Source: an uncultured Spirochaetaceae bacterium | GTDB taxonomy: Bacteria > Spirochaetota > Spirochaetia > Treponematales > Treponemataceae | Length of the DNA stretch: 50,038 nucleotides | Direction: 5' to 3' | Assembly (NCBI GenBank): GCA_902789325.1 | Contig: CADANN010000001.1 | Coordinates: 102,024 to 152,061 of the forward strand | Shown here: one piece after another, positions 42,403 to 50,038 of the stretch | How the letters are laid out: every line of letters starts with the position of its first letter | Numbering within the stretch: position 1 is the first letter of the stretch | Notes under the pieces: generated by a model | The model's input: the letters and a program-made list of their open reading frames with translations, nothing else | What the model was told of the DNA's origin: nothing | The model's database searches: none | Program-made: the position numbers and the translations under genes

Positions 42403-42431
42403 TTCACAGAAAAGGTTTTCTGTGGTAGAAT
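42403..42431 (+). promoter_or_regulatory. Divergent promoter with palindrome for the membrane protein at 42462
   Basis: TTCACA (42403-42408), a 17-base spacer and TAGAAT (42426-42431). The palindrome CACAGAAAA-GG-TTTTCTGTG (42405-42424) lies between the boxes and next to the oad -35, so one regulator could control both directions. Confidence 0.5.
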
Positions 42432-42461
42432 AACAAAAAGTTTTGACGGAGTATATTAAAA

Positions 42462-43145
42462 ATGACTATTATAAACTGGATTCTTATCAGCGTTCTGGCA
42501 ATTGATTTTATTCTGCTGATTGTTTCTCATATACTTAAAAAAGTTGTAATGCAAAAGATTACTGAATGTCTGATTATGCCTGTTTTTGGTGCGTTCCTTG
42601 TTTTGCTTTTAAAGAACTACCTGCCGGATTCATTACATTTAATAAAGGTAACAATTGCAGCACTTTCACTGGCAACCGTTTCTACTATTTTTCTTTCATT
42701 TGACAAGTACAAGTTTTTACGCATTTTTGGACGTATTCTGATTCTTGCAAACGTTTTTTGCTGGATTACTTTATATAGATCAATTTTTTATATTCACAGT
42801 GTTCCACTATGGCTCATAATTCTTATGTCTTGTATTTATGTGGCAGGAACAATAGCAGCAATCATTCTTTCAGGAAAACAGGAAGTTCGTTTTTACATTC
42901 TTTTTGCCCTAAGCTTTGCGCTTTCTGCTTACCTGCATTTCTGCAGTCTGATTTTTCTCTGCTATGAAAAAACAGGCAACGCCATAATGCTTTTTGCAGG
43001 AACAACGATATTTGCAGCACTTACGGCATTTCACTTTATTAATCAGGCTAAGTTAAAAATAAAGCACGCCGGAATAATCCGATACAGCCTTCTGCTTGCA
43101 TCGCAAGTACTCATAGCGTGCTCTAATCTTTTGATGATTCAATAG
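42462..43145 (+). CDS. Uncharacterised multi-pass membrane protein
   Basis: I do not recognise this family. It has 227 residues, almost entirely hydrophobic, with about seven predicted helices (INWILISVLAIDFILLIVSH, CLIMPVFGAFLVLLLKN, AALSLATVSTIFLSF, IFGRILILANVFCWITLY and others). There is no signal peptide lipobox and no clear catalytic motif. The topology recalls YhhN/TMEM86-type proteins, but I cannot see the conserved Asp pair of that family. GGAG lies about ten bases before the ATG. It converges with dapB with one base between the stops and no terminator. Confidence 0.7.
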   Translation: MTIINWILISVLAIDFILLIVSHILKKVVMQKITECLIMPVFGAFLVLLLKNYLPDSLHLIKVTIAALSLATVSTIFLSFDKYKFLRIFGRILILANVFCWITLYRSIFYIHSVPLWLIILMSCIYVAGTIAAIILSGKQEVRFYILFALSFALSAYLHFCSLIFLCYEKTGNAIMLFAGTTIFAALTAFHFINQAKLKIKHAGIIRYSLLLASQVLIACSNLLMIQ

Positions 43146-43146
43146 A

Positions 43147-43929
43147 TTAATTATACAAGTCATCCCAGCCGTAGAGGGCACCGCGCTTTACTTTTCCACT
43201 CTTAAGAGCAGCATCAAGCTTTGCAAGTGCATCTACTGCGCCAACTGCAAAACCTTCGCGGCTTCTTGCAGTATGGGTAAGTTCAATAGTATCTGCAGTT
43301 CCATCAAAGAAAACCTTATGAGTTCCAGGAACATTACCGCAGCGTGTTGAACTTACGTGAAGCTGATTTGCAGCTGGACGCTCGTGGAAAGCATCAGTTA
43401 CAATTTCAGTTTTATCTTTATAACCAAGCTGAACACGGCGAGCAATCTCAAGAGCAGTACCACTTGGGCTATCTGCCTTCTGATTATGGTGAAGTTCCCA
43501 TGTAGCAACATCGTAATCTTTATATTCAGACATGATTTTTGCAGCTTCTTCTACAATTTTATAGAACATATTTACACCGATAGAAAAATTACCGGCAGTC
43601 ATAACTGTTCCACCAACCTTAGCAGCAAGTTCGTTAATTTCTGCATGCTTATCATTCCAGCCTGTAGTTCCAACAACGAGAGGAAGTCCAAGTGGAAGCA
43701 AAGCTTTTACATTAGCAAGAACAGCAGTAGGATGAGTAAACTCAATGATTCCCTCTGCCCCACTTGATTTTACAGCGCGAACAATTGAATCAGTATCGCC
43801 GGCAGCAACCTTTACCTTAGCGTCATCGGCAATAACATCTATAGTAGTAACAACTTCATGACCGGCACGCTTAGCAGCCTGCTCAATCATATGTCCCATC
43901 TTTCCGTAACCAACGAGTGCAATCTTCAT
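43147..43929 (-). CDS. dapB: 4-hydroxy-tetrahydrodipicolinate reductase
   Basis: An NAD(P)H reductase of the lysine and diaminopimelate pathway. It has 260 residues. The Rossmann motif is KIALVGYGKMGHMIEQAAKR; note GYGKMG rather than the usual GAxGRMG. VVGTTGWND and the catalytic ELHHNQKADSPSGTALEIAR are conserved, with the two His and the Lys of the active site visible. It lies 31 bases after the aspartate kinase gene with AAAGGAG upstream, so the two form an operon for the aspartate pathway. Confidence 0.95.
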   Translation of the reverse strand: MKIALVGYGKMGHMIEQAAKRAGHEVVTTIDVIADDAKVKVAAGDTDSIVRAVKSSGAEGIIEFTHPTAVLANVKALLPLGLPLVVGTTGWNDKHAEINELAAKVGGTVMTAGNFSIGVNMFYKIVEEAAKIMSEYKDYDVATWELHHNQKADSPSGTALEIARRVQLGYKDKTEIVTDAFHERPAANQLHVSSTRCGNVPGTHKVFFDGTADTIELTHTARSREGFAVGAVDALAKLDAALKSGKVKRGALYGWDDLYN

Positions 43930-43960
43930 AGAGAGCTCCTTTTTAAATTATTTTCTGCTA

Positions 43961-45286
43961 TTAACTAAAGTAAGCGTTGTGCAAAATCTGAACTGTCTTT
44001 TCAGCTTCATCATCATCAACAATCATGCTGATATTTACTTTGCTTGCACCCTGGCTGATCATCTGTACGTTGATTCCTTCATCAGCGAGAGCATCAAATC
44101 CGCTTGCAAGAATTGCGCTTGAATGAGCGGCATCACAAATAATTGTAACGATAGCCTTATCCTTACGAACAGAAACCTGACTAGCCTGTTCCAGATCTGC
44201 AACAAGGCCAGACAAATCTACCTTTGTATTTACAGTAAGAGAAACAGAAACTTCTGAAGTTGCAATAACATCAATACTGATATTCCATTTGAGGAAGTTA
44301 TTGAAAACGTGTGCAAGGAAGCCTGCTGCCCCCAGCATTCTAGAACTAATAATATCAATCAAAGTAATGTGCTTTACAGTTGTAATTGCACAAACTGGAG
44401 GAACCTTACCAGAGTGTTTTTCTACGATAAGAGAACCAGGACTTGTAATATTATAAGAGTTCTTTACACGAACTGGAGTTCCAGTTTTACGAACTGGCAG
44501 CATAGAACGTGGATGCAAAACCTGTGAACCAAACATTGCAAGTTCTTGAGCTTCTTCATAAGTAACTTCAGGAACAGGCTTTGCTTCTTTTACAACACGT
44601 GGATCTGTAGTAAGAATACCGTCTACATCCTTCCAGGTCTGAACTTCTTCAGCTCGCATAGCAGCACCAATCATAGTTGCAGTAAGATCTGAACCACCAC
44701 GACCAAGAGTTGTAATATTGCCTTTTACATCTTTTGCAATAAAACCAGTTACGATTGGGATGTGATTATCAATACCATTTTTATAATCATTCAAATGAGA
44801 AGGAATGTTTTTCCAAACCTCATCAAGGAGTTCTGCAGACATAAAGTTCGAATCAGAAACAATTCCAATATCCCAGGCATCATAAAACTTAGCAGGAATT
44901 CCCTGAGACTCCAGATATGCAGCCATCATACGAACAGACATTCTCTCACCAAAGCTTACAAGATAATCGCGAGAACGTTTACTGATTTCTTTAAGCATTG
45001 AAATACCGGTAAGCAGCTGTTTTAATTCAGTCAAAAGAGCCTGAATTGTCTCAATATTAATTCCAAGCTCAGCAGCTGTATCCTCGTGGAGTTTAGCAAC
45101 TCCCGCAACATCAACTTCTCCGAGCACTGCTTTGTCTGCTGCTTCAAGAAGGTGATCTGTAGTGTCTCCCATTGCAGAAAGAACTACAGCAGGTCTTTTT
45201 TCCTGATATGCCTTTATAATAGAAGCAACATGTTTGATTCTCTCTGCATTAGCAACAGAAGAACCACCGAATTTCATTACTATCAT
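43961..45286 (-). CDS. lysC: Aspartate kinase
   Basis: Phosphorylates aspartate, the first step toward lysine, threonine, methionine and diaminopimelate. It has 441 residues. The kinase start MIVMKFGGSSVANAERI, the loop LVSFGERMSVRMMAAYLESQ and the nucleotide motif LGRGGSDLTATMIGAAM are clear. Two ACT domains follow (DIISSRMLGAAGFLAHVFNN, GINVQMISQGASKVNISMIV), so feedback control by an amino acid is expected. The class resembles monofunctional LysC. AAAGGA lies seven bases upstream. Which end product inhibits it cannot be read from sequence; the symbol lysC is by analogy. Confidence 0.93.
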   Translation of the reverse strand: MIVMKFGGSSVANAERIKHVASIIKAYQEKRPAVVLSAMGDTTDHLLEAADKAVLGEVDVAGVAKLHEDTAAELGINIETIQALLTELKQLLTGISMLKEISKRSRDYLVSFGERMSVRMMAAYLESQGIPAKFYDAWDIGIVSDSNFMSAELLDEVWKNIPSHLNDYKNGIDNHIPIVTGFIAKDVKGNITTLGRGGSDLTATMIGAAMRAEEVQTWKDVDGILTTDPRVVKEAKPVPEVTYEEAQELAMFGSQVLHPRSMLPVRKTGTPVRVKNSYNITSPGSLIVEKHSGKVPPVCAITTVKHITLIDIISSRMLGAAGFLAHVFNNFLKWNISIDVIATSEVSVSLTVNTKVDLSGLVADLEQASQVSVRKDKAIVTIICDAAHSSAILASGFDALADEGINVQMISQGASKVNISMIVDDDEAEKTVQILHNAYFS

Positions 45287-45320
45287 AAAAATGTCCTTTA
45301 TGTATTTCGATATAAAATTG

Positions 45321-45349
45321 ATTATAGTGATTTACGGCATTGGTGGGAA
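45321..45349 (-). promoter_or_regulatory. lysC-dapB promoter
   Basis: On the minus strand TTCCCA (45344-45349), a 17-base spacer and TATAAT (45321-45326). The leader is about 30 bases, too short for a lysine riboswitch. Confidence 0.5.
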
Positions 45350-45360
45350 GAACTTTTTTT

Positions 45361-45385
45361 GGGGGAAGGGCGGAGCCCCTACCCA
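45361..45385. repeat. GC-rich palindromic patch, repeat-like
   Basis: GGGGGAAGGGCGGAGCCCCT then ACCC, strongly G/C-rich inside AT-rich spacer, next to a T run at 45354-45360. The inner GGGCGGAGCCC can fold. It looks like a short dispersed repeat but has no second full copy in this window. Confidence 0.35.
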
Positions 45386-45399
45386 TAACATCTCTGCAT

Positions 45400-45432
45400 A
45401 AAAAAAGGCCTTCCCCTAAGGAAAGACCTTTT
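45400..45432 (-). terminator. Terminator after the outer-membrane barrel gene
   Basis: On the minus strand AAGGTCTTTCC, a four-base loop and GGGAAGGCCTT (with G-T pairs), then a T run (45400-45406). Confidence 0.8.
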
Positions 45433-45458
45433 ACAGATAATCATAAAACTAAGGTTTA

Positions 45459-46097
45459 CTAAAAGAGCTTAAACTCCATACCAAGTCCACCATAAAGTGT
45501 TCTGCGGGCAAACTCATAAGTTGGATATGAAGCATCACCTAACTGATATCCATTTACTTCGATTGGAACATCTTTCTTATTAAAGTCACAGATAAAGCGG
45601 CCAGAAAGAACAATACCAAGGTGTTTTGTAAAATAGAATTTAGCATCAGCACCAGCAATAATACCTACTGTAAAATCCTGTTTCTTTGCATCTTTGATAT
45701 CGCCCAAAGAAGCCAAAGGAATTTCAAAGTTAGGACCAGCACCAAAACCAATTGTAAATCTCCACAAATCAAGGTTGAGCCAAACCATTGGAGAAAGGTC
45801 TAAGATATGCATGCTATACTTAACAGTATCTGCACCTTCTTTTACAAATGTCATAGAACTATTTACATAGTTTGCTTCTGCCTGAATTCCAAGACCGCCA
45901 AATAATGCAAAGTTAGCATAAGCCCCAAATCCAAAATCAAAAGTTTTGTCTTCTTTAGCAGATTGATAATTGTCAGCAAAAGAACCGCTGTCAAGGTTTC
46001 TACCAAGAATACCACGAGCTCCCACTTCAAAATCAAGCGCAAAAGTTGCGCTAAGCATTAAAACAGCTGTAAAAGCCATAGCAATAATTTTCTTCAT
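45459..46097 (-). CDS. Outer-membrane beta-barrel-like protein
   Basis: A 212-residue secreted protein. The signal peptide is MKKIIAMAFTAVLMLSATFA, cut before LDFEVG. The mature part alternates short amphipathic strands with turns (FDFGFGAYANFALFGGLGIQ, DLWRFTIGFGAGPNFEIPL, HLGIVLSGRFICDF) and ends in a strand with a terminal Phe (LYGGLGMEFKLF). This suits an eight-stranded barrel of the OmpA/OmpW size class. AGGAG is nine bases upstream, with a terminator after the stop, so it is monocistronic. Function unknown. Confidence 0.82.
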   Translation of the reverse strand: MKKIIAMAFTAVLMLSATFALDFEVGARGILGRNLDSGSFADNYQSAKEDKTFDFGFGAYANFALFGGLGIQAEANYVNSSMTFVKEGADTVKYSMHILDLSPMVWLNLDLWRFTIGFGAGPNFEIPLASLGDIKDAKKQDFTVGIIAGADAKFYFTKHLGIVLSGRFICDFNKKDVPIEVNGYQLGDASYPTYEFARRTLYGGLGMEFKLF

Positions 46098-46199
46098 ACA
46101 AATAAATCTCCTATATGAATAGTATTATCTTGTTAAACAAAACAGTAACGCTTTTTTGCTACTATTTCTAGTACTTTTAGAAAATTATTTACAATGCTC

Positions 46200-47057
46200 T
46201 CACGAGCCGGTTCCGTCGTATTTTCGAGCCCCTAAGAGCCAGAATCTATAACTCAGGTAGAAAAACAACAGACCTATCAGCGGAGAAAGCCATGATAACA
46301 ACGGTATTTCATTCGGACGTAATACAACAAGTGACGGATAGTAGGCAATAAAAGCAATTGGAATTACAAATGTGAATACGATTCTGAAAATCGAATTAAA
46401 GATGCTGGCAGGGTATTTTGCAAAATCCTTAAAACGGAACATAATTACCATAATATAACCCGAGTTCTGAATCCAGAAACAGGTAGCCGCAGCAAAGTTC
46501 ATTATTGCAATCATAAAAAGAGAAGCTGCAAAAAGAAACAAAACAGTTTGCATTACAGTAGCTGCAGTTACAGGAATTGCAAGATGATTCCAGGCATATA
46601 CCAGAGTTCCAACTCCAAAACACAACTGCCCTAGTCCCTTCACATCAAAAACTTCTGATATATAATAGAAGAAGATGTTTATCGGACGAAAGCAGTACTT
46701 TATAAAATCGCCTGTTTTTACTGCATAACGAAGATTCCAGTTGTTATCGAAAAAGCACTGAACCGGTGTCAGGGCCACAAGCGAAAAGCCGTAGAGAAAA
46801 AGCATTTCGTACATTGTCCATCCATTGATAGACGGAAAATTCTGAAAGAGAATGTAAAAGGTCACAAAACCAACCAGATTCGAAACAATCATTCCGATAT
46901 TTGAAATTATAAAGTCGGCACGGTAACTCATTTTGCTCTTTAAATCCTGAATCAAAATCTTTCTATAAATATCAAGATAAAACTTTAGGCCTCGTCGTTT
47001 TGTAACTGTCTTTACAACAGAACCAGCTCCGGCCGCAGAAATCATTTTTTCCTTCAT
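46200..47057 (-). CDS. ABC-2 type exporter permease (DUF990-like), second of a pair
   Basis: A 285-residue membrane protein with six helices. The ATG at 47057 is chosen because GGAGG lies six bases upstream and the longer frame overlaps the previous gene. Family landmarks are FYILFQNFPSINGWTMYEML and FMIAIMNFAAATCFWIQNSG, with SFR-type segments near the end (FVIPIAFIAYYPSLVVL). Such permeases occur in pairs with a COG4586-type ATPase. It is the last gene of ATPase-permease-permease, two bases after its partner. The substrate is unknown; related systems have been linked to drug or lipid export. Confidence 0.85.
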   Translation of the reverse strand: MKEKMISAAGAGSVVKTVTKRRGLKFYLDIYRKILIQDLKSKMSYRADFIISNIGMIVSNLVGFVTFYILFQNFPSINGWTMYEMLFLYGFSLVALTPVQCFFDNNWNLRYAVKTGDFIKYCFRPINIFFYYISEVFDVKGLGQLCFGVGTLVYAWNHLAIPVTAATVMQTVLFLFAASLFMIAIMNFAAATCFWIQNSGYIMVIMFRFKDFAKYPASIFNSIFRIVFTFVIPIAFIAYYPSLVVLRPNEIPLLSWLSPLIGLLFFYLSYRFWLLGARKYDGTGS

Positions 47058-47059
47058 AC

Positions 47060-47869
47060 CTAACCTCCGTTTACAGTAATTTTCTTTAGAGATACACTCC
47101 AGAAAGCGGCACCAATCGCGGACAGTGCAATACACCAGCTAAACTGAAGAATCAGAGAAAAGACCAGCCCTTCTCCCAGAGTGTAGCCCGTTTTTTGAAG
47201 AAGCACGTTCAACGGCGTATCATAAATACAGCGGAAAGGAAGATACTGTACAAGTTTACGCAACGTTTCCGGGAAAAAGGCCAGTGGAATCGAAGCACCA
47301 GAAAGCAGAAGAACAATACATTCCTTAACCATATTCAGTCCCCAGGTTGATTCCGTATATAAACAGATTGTTGCAACAATCATATCTATACTGAAATTGA
47401 TGACCAGCGCCATAATCACCGAGAGCACAAAAAAAAGCAGATTTGGGCCAAGTGGTATACTACCTTTCGTTAGTATATTGATGACGATAAAGGTTGGCAA
47501 AAAAGTCAAAAAGAAAGACATGATATTTTCACCGATGTAAGACCAGAAGCTGTACCCGCGAAAACTCATAGGCTTGAGAAGTTTAAGCACAATTGCTCCC
47601 GACTGGATTTCCCGACTCATATCCCAGACAAGAAAGACCTCTAAAAAATTAAAGAGGGCTGTCGCAAGAACCAGATAAACCAGAGTATCATTCAAGGTCA
47701 TTCCGTTTACTACATCACTTCCAGAACTGGCATAAATTGCCTTCCAGAGAAAATAAATCAGAACCAGATAAATCAGATTTCCAAAAAGTGTTACAAAAGT
47801 TCCAAGTCTGTAGTGAAGTTTTTCCATCATACCCAAACGTGTAAGAGCCAGATATTTTCTAAAATTCAT
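47060..47869 (-). CDS. ABC-2 type exporter permease (DUF990-like), first of a pair
   Basis: A 269-residue membrane protein with six helices. It starts MNFRKYLALTRLGMMEKLHY then RLGTFVTLFGNLIYLVLIYF. Typical features are IQSGAIVLKLLKPMSFRGYS and the last region FFPETLRKLVQYLPFRCIYD with PLNVLL. These match the ABC2_membrane_6 group. It forms a heterodimer with the next gene product. A palindromic repeat lies between it and the ATPase gene. Confidence 0.87.
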   Translation of the reverse strand: MNFRKYLALTRLGMMEKLHYRLGTFVTLFGNLIYLVLIYFLWKAIYASSGSDVVNGMTLNDTLVYLVLATALFNFLEVFLVWDMSREIQSGAIVLKLLKPMSFRGYSFWSYIGENIMSFFLTFLPTFIVINILTKGSIPLGPNLLFFVLSVIMALVINFSIDMIVATICLYTESTWGLNMVKECIVLLLSGASIPLAFFPETLRKLVQYLPFRCIYDTPLNVLLQKTGYTLGEGLVFSLILQFSWCIALSAIGAAFWSVSLKKITVNGG

Positions 47870-47885
47870 AAAACGTCTCCTGATA

Positions 47886-47919
47886 TGGATTGCTTCGTCG
47901 CTACGCTCCTCGCAATGAC
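47886..47919. repeat. GGATTGCTTCG...CTCGCAATGAC repeat, copy 1
   Basis: TGGATTGCTTCG, a short GC-rich centre, then CTCGCAATGAC. This matches copy 2 at 48916-48943 in the same orientation, so the two copies flank the ATPase gene. The class (GTCATTGCGAG...) is widespread in bacterial genomes. Confidence 0.8.
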
Positions 47920-47937
47920 TAAAAGCAATTCATTTTA

Positions 47938-48885
47938 TTACGCACTGCGCGACGCAGCCTGCTCATAGATTTTCTTAATCACCTCTTCCGTAGAAATATC
48001 TTCCACGCTGATATCCTTAATGTCGCCCTTTCGCTGATATTCTGCAATTACAGACATAACATCAGTTTTAGACTCATCAATAACAATTTCTTTCCAGCCG
48101 TCATCAGCCAGATTAAGCCGCAAGGTTCTGTATGAGCCGAAGTAATGCTTAAGGTGTTCAATGTCGTTATCATAAATCATACTGCCGTGGTCAATGATAA
48201 CAATTCTCTTGCAAAGCGCATCAACATCACCCATATCATGAGTTGTTAGAATTACAGTTGTATTCTTTTCCTTATTCAATCCTTTGATAAGCTCTCGGAT
48301 TTTTGCCTTCATGGCAACATCAAGGCCGATTGTCGGCTCATCAAGGAATACAATTTTTGGATTATGCAAAAAGGCCGCAAGAATATCACTAAGAGTTCTC
48401 TGACCAAGAGACATCTGGCGGATAGGCTTATGCAAAAGAGTTTCAATATCTGCAAGATCCCGATAAAGTTCAAGCATCTGCTTATAGTCTGCATTTGGTA
48501 TCATATAAATATCTTTCAGCAACTTAAATGATTCAATAAGAGGAAGCGACCACCAGAGCTGACTTCTCTGACCGAATACAACTCCTATATTTTCTGCATT
48601 GCGGGTCCGATTTTTATAAGGAACAGTTCCATTCACAAGAATCTCGCCGTGTGTCGGCTCGAGAACACCGGTCATCATTTTGATGGTTGTAGATTTTCCT
48701 GCTCCGTTCGGACCAAGGTATCCTACAATTTCTCCGGCTTTTATATTGATGGAAATATTATCTACCGCGGTAACTGTTTTATAGTCATGGGAAAATAAAT
48801 CTTTAAGACTGCCTTTGAGCCCCTCGTGACGGTTTAGTACCTTAAACTCCTTAGTCACATTCTTCATGATGATTGCATCTTCCAT
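47938..48885 (-). CDS. ABC-2 exporter ATPase (COG4586-like)
   Basis: A 315-residue ATPase that drives the two permeases encoded downstream. It has Walker A GYLGPNGAGKSTTIKMMTGV, the QRSQLWWSLPL loop that marks this subfamily, signature RQMSLGQRTLSDILAAFLHN, Walker B IVFLDEPTIGLD and switch His VILTTHDMGDVDALCKRIVI. The ATG at 48885 is chosen because GGAGG is just upstream. The frame runs on to 48966, but that part would be a translated repeat (SLRAERSNPNDG) and is not believed to be protein. Confidence 0.92.
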   Translation of the reverse strand: MEDAIIMKNVTKEFKVLNRHEGLKGSLKDLFSHDYKTVTAVDNISINIKAGEIVGYLGPNGAGKSTTIKMMTGVLEPTHGEILVNGTVPYKNRTRNAENIGVVFGQRSQLWWSLPLIESFKLLKDIYMIPNADYKQMLELYRDLADIETLLHKPIRQMSLGQRTLSDILAAFLHNPKIVFLDEPTIGLDVAMKAKIRELIKGLNKEKNTTVILTTHDMGDVDALCKRIVIIDHGSMIYDNDIEHLKHYFGSYRTLRLNLADDGWKEIVIDESKTDVMSVIAEYQRKGDIKDISVEDISTEEVIKKIYEQAASRSA

Positions 48886-48909
48886 AAAATCCTCCGTTGA
48901 TTGTACCCC

Positions 48910-48943
48910 GTCATTTGGATTGCTTCGCTCCGCTCGCAATGAC
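48910..48943. repeat. GGATTGCTTCG...CTCGCAATGAC repeat, copy 2
   Basis: GTCATT (48910-48915) and AATGAC (48938-48943) bracket TGGATTGCTTCGCTCCGCTC. It is the complete version of the element at 47886-47919. The remaining spacer up to 49119 is AT-rich and holds nothing else that I can support. Confidence 0.8.
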
Positions 48944-49119
48944 GGTACTTCAACAAAGGAACCCAAAGCGGGGTGTCCAAACCGCTTCAGATTCCCTTGC
49001 TTTTACAAGATAGTTGGATTATACTTGGTATATTAGTGTAATAAAATTATTATTTTTACTTATTTTAATAACTATTTTACACATTAATTGTAATTTTGTT
49101 ATATTTTAAGAGAGACAAT

Positions 49120-50038
49120 ATGCCGGAAGTAACACAAAAACCTGTTAGAGGAATTATCTTAAAACGCAGCGATGGTTCAGAAGTTGTAAATTATAATGTA
49201 GAAGGCTTTCCAGCTTACATTCACGAGGGGTATGTTTACCCCGGCTGTACTTGGGAACGGGTTCCCCACTATCATGATGATATTGAAATTCTTTCAGTTT
49301 ATTCAGGCACAATGGCCTATTCCGTTGACGGCATAAATATCACTCTGAAAAGAGGCGATACACTTTTTGTAAATGCCGATAAAATTCACTACTCTATTTC
49401 AGGTCAAAATCGCAGTACGTTATACTACATTGCCGTAATGCACCCCAGCATTATATCTTCCACATTTGCAGTTGAGAGCAAGGCAATAAAACCAATCATC
49501 TCAGACCGTAGCGTTCCTTTTATTCATTTTAAGGCGGAAGATTTTGATGCTCCTGCAATTCAAAAGCTCATGAAAGTCCTCTGCAAGGAAGAAGAGACCG
49601 GCAATGAATTTATGATAACAAAATATTTTTTCGAGATCTGGGAAATCATCATGCACCGCTTCACAGATGCTTACCGCCTTCACGTTGGCCACATAGAAGA
49701 CAGCGATTCTCACAACTCAAAACTAAAAGCCATGATGTTCTACATAGACCAGCACTACAATGAGCAGATTACCCTCAAAGAAATTGCCCAGGCCGGCGGC
49801 GTAAGTCAGAGCCTCTGCAATCAGATTTTTAATAAACTCACGGAAAAATCTCCGGTTGAATATCTTATGCACTACCGCTGCCGCAAAGTTACAGACCTGC
49901 TGCTGGCCGGAGATATGAGCATGAGTGAAATTGCAGAACTCACAGGCTTTTCCGGCGCAAGCTACATGGCAGAAACTTTTAAGAAATTCTACAAAATGTC
50001 ACCAAGAGATTTTAAGAAGATGAGAGCTCAGAATAATG
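49120..50038 (+). CDS. AraC family transcriptional regulator (3' end outside window)
   Basis: Transcribed away from the exporter operon. The frame is open from the ATG at 49120 (AAGAGAGA upstream) to the last base, 306 codons so far. The N-terminal part is a cupin-type ligand domain (YVYPGCTWERVPHYHDDIEI, then LSVYSGTMAYSVDGINITLK). The two helix-turn-helix units of the AraC domain begin near residue 210 (MMFYIDQHYNEQITLKEIAQ, then SQSLCNQIFNKLT). The family end signature follows: MSMSEIAELTGFSGASYMAE then TFKKFYKMSPRDFKKMR. Only a few residues should be missing. It may respond to a sugar or a small signal and could control the divergent exporter; no operator was identified. Confidence 0.93.
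   Translation, partial: MPEVTQKPVRGIILKRSDGSEVVNYNVEGFPAYIHEGYVYPGCTWERVPHYHDDIEILSVYSGTMAYSVDGINITLKRGDTLFVNADKIHYSISGQNRSTLYYIAVMHPSIISSTFAVESKAIKPIISDRSVPFIHFKAEDFDAPAIQKLMKVLCKEEETGNEFMITKYFFEIWEIIMHRFTDAYRLHVGHIEDSDSHNSKLKAMMFYIDQHYNEQITLKEIAQAGGVSQSLCNQIFNKLTEKSPVEYLMHYRCRKVTDLLLAGDMSMSEIAELTGFSGASYMAETFKKFYKMSPRDFKKMRAQNN

Noticed and set aside
42462..43145. YhhN/lysoplasmalogenase
   Set aside because: The helix count is similar but the conserved acidic residues are not visible.
45293..45360. Lysine riboswitch upstream of lysC
   Set aside because: The predicted leader is about 30 bases and no long structured region is present.
48886..48966. Longer N-terminus of the exporter ATPase
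   Set aside because: It would translate a palindromic repeat, while GGAGG supports the ATG at 48885.
49077..49105. Promoter TTACAC-17-TATATT for the AraC gene
   Set aside because: It would start transcription inside the ribosome site, and the AT-rich spacer gives many chance matches.

Overview
This window is most likely from a host-associated treponeme (Spirochaetes). The reasons are the AT-rich sequence, the order rpsP-KH-rimM-trmD-rplS next to FlhB-like and FliK-like flagellar genes, the many lipoproteins with Gly-Cys lipoboxes, the chemoreceptor, the sugar ABC systems without their own ATPases, and the sodium-pumping oxaloacetate decarboxylase. This assignment rests on gene content and order, because no rRNA is present. 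I see no tRNA, rRNA, CRISPR array, prophage or insertion sequence. No gene-free stretch exceeds 300 bases.

Layout. 1-1269 (+): the 3' end of a type I glutamine synthetase gene and an ANTAR-domain regulator. 1266-4369 (-): a complete ECF transporter (TrpP-like S component, two ATPases, EcfT) behind a palindrome-rich promoter. 4663-4869 (+): ribosomal protein S21. 4919-8693 (-): an orphan peptide-binding lipoprotein and a chemoreceptor. 8909-13024 (-): a FliK-like protein, FlhB C-domain protein, YraN, two small unknowns, EarP and EF-P. 13062-16773 (-): a clostripain-family lipoprotein peptidase and an OB-fold-like secreted protein. 16930-19270 (-): rpsP-khpA-rimM-trmD-rplS. 19389-23104 (-): argH with a polar amino acid ABC transporter. 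23246-36504 (-): a large glycan-uptake-like locus. 36707-38330 (-): PadR, DUF1700/DUF4097 and PspC proteins. 38490-42295 (-): oadG-oadA-oadB. 42462-43145 (+): an unknown membrane protein. 43147-45286 (-): lysC-dapB. 45459-46097 (-): an outer-membrane barrel. 46200-48885 (-): an ABC-2 exporter. 49120 to the window end (+): an AraC-type regulator whose gene continues past the edge.

The best candidate for an under-described system is 23246-36504. Eight tightly packed genes encode a 1013-residue membrane-anchored fusion of carbohydrate-binding-like modules with a solute-binding domain, two permeases, an NHL propeller/TPR membrane protein, a YIP1 membrane protein, a DUF5696 protein that looks like a tethered glycan-acting enzyme, and two more permeases. 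A second solute-binding lipoprotein follows under its own promoter. Two transporters thus bracket three proteins of unknown role, with no ATPase or regulator.

A second theme is invasion by short palindromic repeats. At least three families are present, including copies translated in frame inside earP and a probable copy forming the truncated end of glnA. A 3'-UTR element is shared by two unrelated genes. EF-P carries Arg32 and sits next to EarP, so it is expected to be activated by arginine rhamnosylation.
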